This document shows positions 1-10,965 of a stretch of DNA of 64,000 nt, piece after piece (position 1 is the first letter of the stretch; the number at the start of each line of letters is the position of its first letter). Under the pieces are notes generated by a model. It had not been told where the DNA came from and made no database searches. It saw nothing but the letters and a program-made list of their open reading frames with translations. This DNA comes from Phlegmacium glaucopus (lineage: Eukaryota > Basidiomycota > Agaricomycetes > Agaricales > Cortinariaceae), in NCBI GenBank assembly GCA_015039465.1, contig MU130348.1, forward strand, positions 238,926-302,925, given 5' to 3'. Both the position numbers and the translations under genes were made by a program.

Positions 1-1440
1 CACAACATGCTCTGCATTCCGACTTCCAATGCTATCCTCGTCACTTCAGAAGCAAACGCTGACAACTGGTCCACCATGGAATTGACGGTTCCTACAAAGC
101 ATGATAGTTGGAATAGTCCATAATCCAGTCAAGAAGAAAAGAATACCTTTCAATGTTGACATTTCACCTTGGACGGATATCTCGATCTTCTGGGTCAAAT
201 CACCCCTAGCGACGGCGGTCGTGACAACTGTAATTGACCGTACTTGATCTGTAAGAGAGGAACACATTCGATTGCCCCTATCGAAAGAAAGGTTCTCATC
301 AAGAGCGTCATGCAAAATAGAAACGCATACGTTCCGAACCAAATTCAACCACACTCCTTTCATGTCTGGTAAATGTGCTTGACCTCTTAGTTTGCCTGGT
401 CTTCCGACTTCTAAAGTGACTCAAGTGACCTTCCACCACCAGCGCTCGTAATCTGAGAAAACAATCAGTACACATACAGAGAAAATATGACCGGAGCGAA
501 CCTAACAACATTTCATTCACAGTATTCTTGAGATCTAGCATTTCATCGTGAGCATCCACTTCAATTTGTTTACTGAGATCTCCCAGTGAAACTCCCTTGG
601 TCGCTTTCGCTATAGATGGTACAATAAAAATGTTAGTGGAGTATAAGTGTATAACAAGTACGTTGCGAACCTTGAGATGTTGGGTGGTTTGTTGCCAATT
701 TGCTGACTACTGTTATCAATTCTCGTCGTGTGCCTTCGACGTTGAGAACGAGAGCTTGTCCGCCAAGTTTTCTGTTCAGTGGGATAAGCCAGATGTCGCT
801 TGATCGATCGATGGGTACCTTCAGTTCTGACTTCTTCAGATACACGAGGCCCTTGAAAATTGTCCTTCTAGGAATGGTTTAGGACATGGATGAATGGAGC
901 CAATAACGAATATACCATGGTATTGATGACGTCCTTGAGTTGAACCATGACCACACCCTCAACGGGGACCGTAATCTTTTGAATAAGAACGCCTCGTGCA
1001 ACAGCGTTGCGGACGCGAGCGACATCTTGGACCTGAGCGTTTAGTCTGGACTGATATAAGCGTATGTGGGGAGCATGAGGGGGTCAGAGACTGATCCTTC
1101 CGCAGGTGGGACAACGAGGATGGGCTAAAGTTGGAGGAGCTGAATTGTGACCAGGACCGTTGGCGGTGGGAGTATGATTGACAGCTGCGGCAGCGTGAGC
1201 CTAATAAGCGTTCACATTTCCGTAAGGGCGAGAAGACATATTATTGGAAGGATCGATGGACGATTGCAGACCATCGAGTTCTTCACCGGTCATGTGATCG
1301 CCTGGGAATACCTCGTCAAATTGAGGTACTTGGTCCTTGATTCCACTACTAGTACTGAATCTCCGTCGTTGGTGCTGTCCAAAGATATCTGGCAAACTGG
1401 CCACCACGACCAACTTATGTTTTCAACCTCATTCGCCCCT
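1..1440 (-). pseudogene. Truncated group III hybrid histidine kinase fragment (H1), N-terminal exon plus HAMP repeats, cut by window edge
   Basis: Read on the minus strand from about 1413 downwards, the translation gives an N-terminal exon (SLPDIFGQHQ, DGLQSSIDPSN), then LNAQVQDVARV, GVVMVQLKDVINTM, LGGQALVLNVEGT and, near 360-46, [19 protein letters not shown] and [16 protein letters not shown]. These are the linked HAMP repeats of Nik1/Os-1 type osmosensing histidine kinases (family knowledge). Introns with GT-AG borders separate the blocks. A TAG stop replaces the Gln codon of the YQAH motif (plus-strand bases 1201-1203), and the frame changes between blocks. I therefore call it a pseudogene. 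The fragment runs off the left edge, so its 3' end is not seen. No HisKA, HATPase or receiver domain is present. Confidence 0.82.
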
Positions 1441-3020
1441 CAGATTAATCATACGTTTATTCAGACCTGGAGTTACAGGCGTGACCTTGGACGACTTGCA
1501 GAATAAACCGAAAAGGCAGAGGAAAGTCGGGTCTTACGGCGCATTGAGGTGAACGTGGGCTGCGAAGAGTAATAACGTAGCTTGCCAGTGACGCAGGTCC
1601 AAAGGTACTTAAGCTAATATCTCCTCCTGACCGCCCTCTATCATCTGACCGCTGAAAACGACCCTTTCCCGTACAAATAGGATATTACAAGTACTACGCG
1701 CCGGCTGGACTCTCCTACACACTCGGACCATTCTTCAGCTCATACCTGCAAGACGATTGTGCACTACATATACCCAGAAGATCGTAAACGAAAGGTTAGT
1801 TCAAGCGCACTTAGCACATATACAACAACTTACTACGTTCACATAGCAAGAACAGCCATATGAGCTTAGTAGATATTGCCTTCAATTCCCCTTCGAATAC
1901 TCAATTGAGTCAATACATTGTCTTCAGCATTCTCCCCTTATTCTTTTACGCTCCCCTATCGTATACCAAGTCATAAAAGGCCTTCTAAAGATGTTCGAGC
2001 TTAGGGAAGGGTAAGTCCAGCTCAAAGCAACAATCGATAACAACCTTTCATCGTCGTCTGCAGCATCTATTCAACAATGTTCATCTTCCCATATTGATGG
2101 GGTCGAGATGGTAGCGGTTGATCAGGTGTTAATCATCAGAAAAGTGATATTTCAAACATATCCTAGATTCGACGTTGTTCGAATCCATTGAATAGAGGTG
2201 ATCTGATGTCGAAAATAAAATAAACGAGTCAATAACTCACCTTTCATCTAGATCCAATGAAACAACCGTCTCGACGGTGTCATCATCTGTGTCACTATAT
2301 CAACAAGAGATTAGGCCTCTTTCATCGCATCCAAATCTTCCTCAACATGGAGTCGAAATGATGGTGTTAATCAGGTATTGATCGTCAGAAAAGTGATATT
2401 TAAAATTGACCATAGATTCGACGTTGTCCGAATCCATTGAATAGACATGAGCTGATGTCGAAAAATAAAAGAAAACAAGCCAATACCTCACCTTTTGTCT
2501 ACTAGATCCAATGAACCCAACCTTGTCGTCATCTGTGCTACTATATCAACAGGATTAGGCCTCCTTCATCACATCCAAATGTTCATCAAGTACAGTATGG
2601 GCGGTGCCCCTCCAACAGCGTCAACAAACGATTTAGGTTCCGTTCGTTGAATCTGTCGTTTTTATGATTCGAGTTGTAACTCGGTGTTCGAATTTAATAG
2701 AGGTGAGTTTATATCAAAAACTGGAAGCCAGTAGCTCACTTGCCGTCAGAGTATCTCATGGTATCACTATGATCATCTTTTTGGTGACAGGTTTCAATGA
2801 TGGAAGCTAGTCTGAGGCCAGGTTTACCTTGGAAACTCGGTTACCCAAAATAAGACAAGTTGCATAACCATCTTCTCCTCAAACTAGTTAGCATGTATAC
2901 ATGGCGATGCGATTCTACCTGATCAAAAATCGGATTATGATTATGACGGCGACAGTTTGTTAAGATCGTCATGGACCTTCAAGCTTTTATCTCAGTCACT
3001 GTATTAGATCTAGATGCTAG
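1441..3020. repeat. Unit spacer U1 with three tandem splice-box modules
   Basis: No intact gene is seen. The stretch recurs, with small changes, upstream of the other T genes. It starts with a decayed segment (1500-1600) whose minus strand resembles the better-kept frame at 63300-63420, and has a short conserved block near 1680-1800. It then holds two similar modules about 247 bp apart (roughly 2105-2340 and 2345-2590) and a diverged third (2620-2760). Each module carries an AGGTGAG-like arm and, about 40 nt on, a CTCACCT-like arm. On the minus strand the second arm reads as a GTGAG splice donor. The right end is the T1 promoter. Confidence 0.6.
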
Positions 3021-3025
3021 ACTCT

Positions 3026-3033
3026 TATATAAA
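3026..3033 (+). promoter_or_regulatory. TATA box of T1
   Basis: TATATAAA lies 53 nt before the T1 ATG. The same box stands 52-56 nt before the ATG of most other full-length T copies, so the promoter was amplified with the gene. Confidence 0.6.
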
Positions 3034-3078
3034 GCAAGGGTCAGAGATGCAATAGGTCATTGCAACAGACACGAAGTC

Positions 3079-4300
3079 ATGAAGCTAAGTGCTGACGGCT
3101 TTGTCAGTATTGGGTTATGTCTCCAAGGCTTTCTTCACGGTAAGATATTTTCTACAACTTTCACGGCACCTGCTAAAGAAGTATAATATTAACCTGTCCC
3201 AGGAGTATATTCTGGCATATTCGCCATATATTTACAAGACCACTGGACATCGAACAAAGGCACCAACAAGGGAAATGTCATTTTCTATGCTGTGTGTGCT
3301 CTATATATGCTCTCTGTTGTCAACGTTGTGGTTGATATAACAAGTTTCATTGTTTCGGTTAGTACCAATTTCATCGGTAACAATAACCATCTTTTTTTAC
3401 TCTTTCTGTTTTGCAGAATCCAACGGTATCCTTCCACATAGCTTTTATTCAAGGCATAGTATCAGGTTGCTGCGATTTCATAGCTCAATCTATCCTAGTA
3501 TGTATCGACTACTTATCCCCAACATTTATTTTATTCATGGAAATCTTAAAGATCTACCGTTGCTGGATTGTGTGGGGTTGCAATATCCGTGTCGTGATCC
3601 TTCCTTCAATCTTGGCATTTGCATTCTTAGGTCGGTCGACCTATCTTATTTGACTGGCCAATTTCAATTCATTGTCTCTAGCTATGTGGGTAGTGGATAT
3701 CGGCTTCATTCACACTGTCTCAGACAAACTTGTGGGACCTGACTGGGGGGAGTGGCTGGTTGTAGCAAGTCTCGCCATATCCATGACTGTGAATGCTCTG
3801 GTGACAGGCTTGATCGTGTGGAAGATCTTCAAAGTGTACCGTGAAGTTAAATCCGCGGAGTCAACTTTGCGCGTCACTGGCGGGAGCAAAATTCTGACTG
3901 TCATATTCGTGCTAATTGAATCTGGCATGATGTTGTTTGCAATCCAATTCGCTCGGCTCGTGTTGATCATTGTGTCAACGGACAATCTTGAAGCTTATGA
4001 TGTCATCCTTGGTATCCACCAAATGCTCAACGTGATTACAACATCAGTCATTGCTTCTCATTTTACTAATTACATGAGTCTGTCTAGGGCATAACACCTA
4101 CAATCATCTTTGTACGGCTATCAATGAGATTGTCATTCTACGACCAGGAGTCCATGATAGAATCTAGCGTTGGGAGTTTGCGCTTTGCGGATAACAATCC
4201 AAATGCAAATCCGGAAAGGGGAGATGTCGATATAGGGAATAGAGATGATGATATTGGCATTGGACTAAGCGACGATATCCAGATGGTAGATAGAACATAG
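3079..4300 (+). CDS. T1: orphan seven-transmembrane protein, six exons, intact (312 aa)
   Basis: Predicted exons are 3079-3139, 3203-3357, 3417-3497, 3552-3630, 3682-4031 and 4088-4300. All junctions are GT-AG and keep one frame to TAG. The start is MKLSADGF, the conserved MKL start of the family, 53 nt after a TATA box. Hydrophobic segments lie near residues 8-30, 46-70, 75-98, 109-130, 145-172, 193-218 and 225-252. The motif IYRCWIVWG follows TM3, and the tail ends SDDIQMVDRT. The role is unknown; the topology resembles a receptor. The TM4-TM5 loop (DIGFIHTVSDKLVGPDWGEW) differs clearly from the other copies, and the TM5-TM6 loop lacks three residues (DDQ). The acceptor of exon 4 is the least certain junction. 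Confidence 0.8.
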
Positions 4301-4940
4301 ATCATGTTGTGGCATAGGAAATACTCATCGTTGTCCAAAATGTCCATCATTAAACGCATCTTAATCAGGTCAACTTACTGTAGAGCCAGCGCGTGCTCTC
4401 CTGCTCTTGACTCAAGTACCGTCTTTCTTTCATTCTGAATAGATCCATGGAATAGGTACTATACCATTGTAATAAAATATGGAATCATTAACTCCTTGGA
4501 CCTGAGTCCTTGATTCCCACCACCGAATTTCCGTCGTTGGTCGCTGGTTACTGGGTACAGGCCCCTGCCCAACAATATCTTCTGGAACGTTGGCCACCAC
4601 CACCACCACCAACCTCATTCACAACTCAGATCGATCATAAATAATTCCCGCTGGCACTGGGTCGAGGGTTCACACAGAGGAGCAGGGAGCAGAGAGTGGG
4701 GGGACGACGATTCTGTGATAACATACCTCCGAATACTTATCCCAATCATCTCTTGCAGATTTATTAACAGTGGTGTATATTTAACTATCCAGTATTACAA
4801 TCTTGCCTTCAGTTCACTGTAACGAATGGGGACGAGACTAGTGATTCGCAACCAACCTATCGAGGACTGTGGGTAGTATGCTGGTCTAGGAGTCGAATTC
4901 GGATCTCGTCCCGCCAGCTGTACATCGAGGATATACTAAA
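4301..4940. repeat. Unit spacer D1 with a diverged kinase exon-1 relic
   Basis: This is the 3' flank of T1 and recurs after T3, T5 and T6. On the minus strand near 4520-4618 it encodes VVVVVANVPEDIVGQ, a diverged cognate of the kinase N-terminal exon (LVVVASLPDIFGQ in H1). The rest (4640-4940) is a conserved spacer (a GGAGCAGGGAGCAGAGAGTG block and a CCTATCGAGGACTG block) ending where H2 homology starts. No gene is seen. Confidence 0.55.
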
Positions 4941-7028
4941 ACGGCTATGGTTCGCCCTTGTAGCGTCAACTGAAAAAACAATATAAATCAGCAATTTAAA
5001 CAACAAACGAAGAAAAACATGCGTTGTGAGCCATCACTATCCATCAAACCCTTCCACGTCCCACCAATATTCGTGGTCCTGGCCTGACTACCCAACCGCC
5101 TTCCGTCCCGACGTCTCTACCCACGAGTGACTCGATCAGCGAAGACACTCAAAACTCTGTCATTCCATTAACCGTCTCTTTCCATTGCAAGATCTCTCCA
5201 CGGACATTGTCTTCAAATCACCACCAGCAACGGCTTTGGTCACTTCTGCGGTTGAACGCACTTGATTGGTCAAATTCATGGCCATGAGGTTGACCGTTAT
5301 CAGTAAGGACCTAGAACAAGTCATAAGAGCATATTATGAGGAAAAAGAGAACTGGAAATCACCAACTTTCCACGTTCCCTGAACGTCAGGTACAAACACC
5401 TGTCTACCCAAGACTCCCTTCTAACTTCCAAACTGACTTGAGTGACTTCGTTAGCCAATGTGCCCAACTGAGCGGCCATGGAGTTGACGGTCGTCTTCAA
5501 GTCAAGCATCTCTTCTTGAACGTCAACATTGATGAAGGCCACCTAAGGCAAGAGCTTTCGTAACCTCTGAGATGGATAGCACTTGATCGGCCAAATTTGA
5601 AGCCATTTTCTGTCGAAGATTGTCATCAAACGAGAATGAAAAGATGGAATGGAGCGACATACGCTGACGTTCCTGGTGAAATCAGCCCAGGTTCCCTGCA
5701 CACCTTTGACTTTTGCTTGACCTCTCAATATAACTGCGTCCCGACTTCCAAAACTACTCTCGTCACTTCAGAAGCAAATGCTGACAACTGGTCCAGCATG
5801 GAATTGACGGTTCCTACAAAGCTTGATAGTTGGAATAGTCCATAATCTAGTCGACAAGAAAAATACCTTTCAACGTTAACATTTCACCCCTCGACGGATA
5901 TATCGATCTTCTGGGTCAAATCACCCCTAGCGACAGCGGTCGTGACAACTGCAATTGACCGTACTTGATCTGTAAGAGAGGAAGGCATTCGGTTGATCCT
6001 ATCGAAAGAACGGTTTTCATCAAGAGCGTCATGCAAAAAAGAAACACATACGTTCCGAACCAAATTCAACCACACTCCTTCCACGTCCGGTACATGTGCT
6101 TGACCTCCTAGTTTGCCTTGACTTCCGACTTCTAAAGTGACTGGAGTGACTTCCGCCGCCAACGCTCGTAGTGACTCGAGTGACTTCCACCACCAGCGCT
6201 CATAATCTGAGAAAACAATCAGTACGCGTCCAGAGGAAATATGAGTACAGCGAACCTAAGCACCATTCCCTTGACAGTATTCTTGAGATCTAGAATTTCA
6301 CCGCGAGCATCCGTTGAGATCCCCAAGTGCGACTGCCTTGGTCACTTTCGCTATAGATCGTACCTAGTGAACAATAAAACGGTTAGTGGAGAGTATAGAT
6401 GTATAACGAGTAAATTGCGAACTTTGAGATGCTTTGCTGCCAATTTGTTGACCACCCCTGTCAATTCTCGCCATTTGCCCTCGACGTCAAGAACAAGAGC
6501 TTGTCTGCCAAGTGTTCTGTTCAGTGGGATTAGCCTGATGTCGTTTGATCGATCGATGCGTACCCTTCAGTTCTGACTTCTTCAGATACACGAGTCCTTT
6601 GAAAATTGTCCTTCTAAGAATGGTTTAGGACATGGATGAATGAAAACAATAATGAATACACCATGGTATTCATGACGTCCTTGAGTTGAACCATGACCAG
6701 ACCTTGAACGGGACCGTAATCTTTTGAATAAGAACGCCTCGTGCAACAGCGTTGCGGACGCGAGCGACATCTTGGACCTGAGCGTTTAGTAGTTTAAGTT
6801 CGAGTTGGACTGATATAAGCGTATGCGGGGAGCATGAGGGGGACTGATCCTTCCGCAGGTGGGACAATGAGGATGGGCTGTTGGAGGGGCTGAATTGTGA
6901 CCAGGACCGTTGGCGACGGGAGTATGATGGGCAGCTGCGGCAGCGTGAACCTGATAATCTTTCAAATTTCCGTAAGTGCGAGAGAATATATTTGAAGGAT
7001 CAAGGGACGATTGCAGACCGTCGAATTC
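4941..7028 (-). pseudogene. Truncated group III histidine kinase fragment H2 (HAMP array), fused to T2
   Basis: The minus strand encodes the N-terminal region (SSIDPS near 7000, PTAHPHCPT), LNAQVQDVARV, the HAMP segments [20 protein letters not shown] (about 5970-5910), EEMLDLKTTVNSMAAQLG (5520-5460), and a last exon ending LTLQGRTIAV at 4941, where homology stops. A 14-nt deletion near 6311 (also in H8 and H9) shifts the frame in the second HAMP repeat. A short duplication is seen near 6150-6200. Introns are kept, so this is a DNA-level copy. Its 5' end is joined directly to T2 exon 4 at about 7028. Kinase and receiver domains are absent. Confidence 0.82.
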
Positions 7029-7728
7029 GTCTTGGCATTTGTATTCTTAGGTGAGTCAACCTATCTTATTTGACTGGCCAATTTCAATTCATTGTCTCTA
7101 GCTATGTGGCTAGTGGGTATCAGCACAGAGTACATTGTATCAGACCAAATTGCGCAACTTGTCTGGGGGGCTTGGCTGGATATAGCAAGTTTCGCCGTGT
7201 CCATGACTGTGAATGCTCTAGTGACAGGCTTAATCGTGTGGAAGATCTTCAGTGTGTACTGTGAAGTTAAATCCGCGGAGTCGGATCACCAAACTTTGCG
7301 CGTCACTGGTGGACGCAAAATTCGGACTGTCATATTCGTGCTAATTGAATCTGGCATGATGTTGTTTTCAATCCAATTGGCTCGGCTTGTGCTTGCCATT
7401 GTGTTGACGGACACTGCCTTTGACGCTTATCAGATCATCGCTCCTGTCCACCAAATGCTCAATGTGATTACAACATTGGTCATTGCTTCTCATGTTACTA
7501 ATAACATGATCTTTCTAGGGCATAACACCTACAATCATCTTTGTGCGGCTATCAATGGGATTGTCGTTCTACGACAAGGAATCCATGATAGAATCTAGCG
7601 TCGGGAGTTTGCGCTTTGCGGATAACAATCCAAATCCAAATCCGGACACGGGGGATGTCGATATCGTGGATAGAGACGATGATATTCGCCTTCGACTAAG
7701 CGATGAAATCCAGATGGTAGATAGATGA
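7029..7728 (+). pseudogene. T2: 3' fragment of the 7TM gene (end of exon 4, exons 5 and 6)
   Basis: The fragment holds the last 22 nt of exon 4 (7029-7050), exon 5 (7102-7463) and exon 6 (7519-7728), with the usual GT-AG borders and an open frame through TM5, TM6 and TM7 to VDR and TGA. Exons 1-3, the promoter and the whole U spacer are missing. The left end abuts the H2 kinase fragment. The TM4-TM5 loop reads GISTEYIVSDQIAQLVWGAW. It cannot make the complete protein, but the remaining frame is undamaged, so the deletion may be recent. Confidence 0.82.
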
Positions 7729-8160
7729 TTAGATTTTGTAGATATGCTGTCGTCAAGCGTGGGAAGGACCCATCGTTGTCGAAAACGTCCATCATTAAAC
7801 GCATCTCGTGCTGTACTGTTCTTGACTCAAGTACTTTCTGTCTTTCATTCCGAGAAGACCCAATAAACATGAATCGAAAACGGAATCATCAAGTCCTTGG
7901 AATTGGTCCTTTGTGGCGGATGAGGGTGACAAAGGCTGCAAAGAAGCGCATCGCTGCCAGTGACACAGGTACCATCGTCAACATAGGCTTACCGCTCTCT
8001 ATTCATCTCACTGCTGAATGAACACTCAAACCATTCGTACTTATCCCTTGCACTCACACCTACATATACGCAGAAAGATCCAACACAAAAGGTTAGGTCA
8101 AATTCACATTAACGCGCGTACAGTAACTTGATGATAACTGGAAACCGGAACTAAGTCTTG
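7729..8160. repeat. 3' flank of T2, shared with the 3' flank of T9
   Basis: Nearly the same sequence is found at 54128-54500. It includes a GTCAAGCGTGGGA block found behind several T genes and a decayed piece of the U region around 7900-8100. An open frame at 7725-8021 is not conserved in the other flanks, and I do not take it as a gene. Confidence 0.5.
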
Positions 8161-9239
8161 AGTTCTGAGATTATTAAGGTAAACTATAGTCATGCGCTCC
8201 CCTATAGTGGAAACTATGCGCTTAGCAGCTTTAGCCAGGTATACTGTCTTGCTCTACCGCTTTATAGTTACCTACTACTCTTTCCCCGTAAGTCTCATGG
8301 TTATATGAGTGAACCGCACGGGTTTGGAAATAAACTTGGAGAGACGACGTGGTGAGTTCGAGAACGAGATGTGGATGAGCTGACTAAAAGATCTAGGTCT
8401 TACTGCCCGTGGTTGGCCGATCTCAGCAGGAGGTCTGTGCGAGAATAAGCGTCGGGAGTTGAGTGGTTCTGGCCCGAAAGGAGACAGAAAAGCCAAATAA
8501 GTCGTTCAACAGTTGGAAAGCACGAGTTAGAAAGGCCAATATACATCGCGTGTTAGCAGAACATCTATACTCGACTCCCCATCAGAATCACACCACACTA
8601 TTCTCGCAAATCGACCGCACATCATGAACATGGCAGATCAAACATACCCTCTCCCAGCAAAAGCCGTCATTCTACTATCTCTTGCCACTCAACTACTACT
8701 GCTCTTCTATAATCCAATTCATGGAAATCTGGAACCAGAGGTCGGTGAGAATAAGAAGCGTCGGGAAGAGATAAGCGTTATCCTGAACCGAAAGGACAGA
8801 GTCGTTCAACAGGTTTCAGCGCGGACGTTACTCAGGGTCAGGACTTATTCGGATACTAACTAGACTTCCCACTTACTCCTACTTTTTTATTCAACCGGTT
8901 AAATGGTCTCTTCTGGCTATAGTCTAATAGGTCCCTTAGTTTCTTGATCCACCCGAGACTTTCTAGAGAGACACGTCCCACTAAAGCGACTCTATTACAA
9001 CAATAGCTAACAACGAAATTCAACCTGACTGGCAAGGGATACAAGATTGTGGAAACCTTCCGGAAAATGCTGAGCCATATACTATTCCCGCATATTTTTC
9101 TTCTTCCATCCACCCTCTCTTCTACGACTTCTGCTACTTCACTCATAAACTTTCAACTCATACTTTATAAGAGTCCAGTATCATCCATGGCCACATTTTT
9201 GCACGGTTGTGTGTTCCACCCAGATGCTAATTTGTGTCA
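8161..9239. other. Unassigned stretch with a short internal duplication
   Basis: No recognisable gene. Bases 8150-8213 recur just before the second assembly gap (55545-55605). A block around 8430-8520 (GAGAATAAGCGTCGGGA, then GTCGTTCAACAG) is repeated in altered form at 8745-8815, so about 300 bp was tandemly duplicated. An open frame at 8624-8863 begins with a hydrophobic stretch (AVILLSLATQLLLLF) followed by a charged part. It overlaps the duplicated block and has no family I recognise. Confidence 0.4.
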
Positions 9240-9339
9240 NNNNNNNNNNNNNNNNNNNNNNNNNNNNNNNNNNNNNNNNNNNNNNNNNNNNNNNNNNNNN
9301 NNNNNNNNNNNNNNNNNNNNNNNNNNNNNNNNNNNNNNN
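9240..9339. other. Assembly gap (100 N)
   Basis: Exactly 100 N, the usual placeholder for a gap of unknown length. It lies beside duplicated sequence, so collapse or misjoining of repeat copies is possible here. Confidence 0.99.
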
Positions 9340-10965
9340 GAGGTAGAAGGTACTCTAGGTCGATAGGCGTAGGGAAGGCTGGCAGACAGGTTTTTTAATT
9401 GTTCCGGCGCGAAGGTTAGTTGGGGCCCGGACCTATTGCAATCTTGGATACCTTAGTTCCGGCTCAGCGCTACTACTTAAATTTTCCAGTAACCAGCGCA
9501 AAAACCGTTCACTAACCCGACGAACAACTACAATCCCCTCAATTCTACCGGCCGACACGTCTCACTATAGCTATCAGTTACTTACTTTCTAAATCATTGC
9601 TAACCTCACTGTACCTTATAGCAAAGTGAACGGACATGAGGGTATCCAGGTGTTGTTTTGGTCGTCATGGTAGCTTACATACGCAATAAGTTGGTCGTCA
9701 CGATGAGCTGGCGACCTGTCTGATAACCCCTCCAAACTCCCGCAACGTACGAGCCCACGGCCTCCGTAGAACCAATAAACCAACAACCAGCGTCAGCTTA
9801 ATTTACCTGTAACAACCTACCACTGGTCGCTGCCTCTAAACTACCATCCTAACTGCTAGCTCGAGTACCCGTTATCGGCGAAGTTGCTGAGACTATAATG
9901 AAATAATGTGATGTAGGTCGTGGAGAATGAGAACGTTTCTGCACACCAAATGTCCAGATACACAATCTACAGTCGGAATTGATTTCTCGGCCTGAAGTTA
10001 AAGGATCATAATTGAAATTTATCGCTTTCTGCCAATCTGATTTGCTTGGCAATATTAAACTCACCAATCTGGGCGAAACACTTCAAGTTCGAAATCAAAG
10101 ACCAGCCGACGTGTATACCAGTTTTCACGTTTCTAAGACTATGGTAGCCGCTAACGTATCTGCCGATGGCGACTAGCCGTGTCCCTCATGGGTATCCGAG
10201 TTGGGAACTCAGTTGACGTGTTACAATAACAGTACGGGAGTGATTGATCAAGCGTTTCATAAATGGTTGTACCTTGGTTAGTAAAGAAAACGTCTATTCT
10301 ACATCTTTCGACCTGAACTCACTTATCACCCACAATGGAAAATGTAAGTGACCACATCCACGTTCTTCAAAGTAACTTTTTACCCATCTGTTCGTCTCCA
10401 TTCTCCAGTTCTGCCTAAATTGAGATCCCTAAAACTTTTTATGGAGGGCTTGATCAAGAAAGAGAAGATGGCGCTTAATTCATCATGGTGAATACTCACT
10501 GCGGATATTAGCGCTTCAATTAGCAGTAACCTTAGTTGATAATAATACCGTGAACATACCTTGAATCTATAATCGATAAAGGTATCCATGCATTATTTCA
10601 CAATGTTTGTCCTCATACCCTTCGTCATCAAAATCAATCCTTATATCTACAGAGTAGTATAGGGCACAATGATTAGATCATAAATTATTCGATATGATCA
10701 CTATCACTGGGTCATCCTTCTTGGAGTCGGGAGCAGAGAGTGGGGAAGACAACGATCCTGTGATAATATACCTCCGAATACTTATCCCAGATCATCTCTT
10801 GCAAACTTCTTAACGGTGGTGTATATTTAATTATCCAGCCCTCGGTTCGGATGGGGACGAGATTAGTGCTTTATAACCAACCTATCGAGGACTGTGGGTA
10901 GCATCCTGGTCTAGAAGTAGAAACCGGATCTCGTGCCGCCAGCTGTACATAGAGTATATACTAAA
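9340..10965. repeat. Unassigned region duplicated at 56199-57289
   Basis: From about 9880 to 10965 the sequence is colinear with 56280-57289, with small indels. The part at 9930-10070 is also related to 19890-20020 and 48650-48790, where a CTGCACACCAAATGTCCAGATA block is shared, so this is a dispersed segment of unknown nature. Bases 9340-9880 have no match I noticed elsewhere in the window. I see no convincing gene. The right end (10730-10965) is the D-type flank that precedes most H fragments. Confidence 0.45.
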
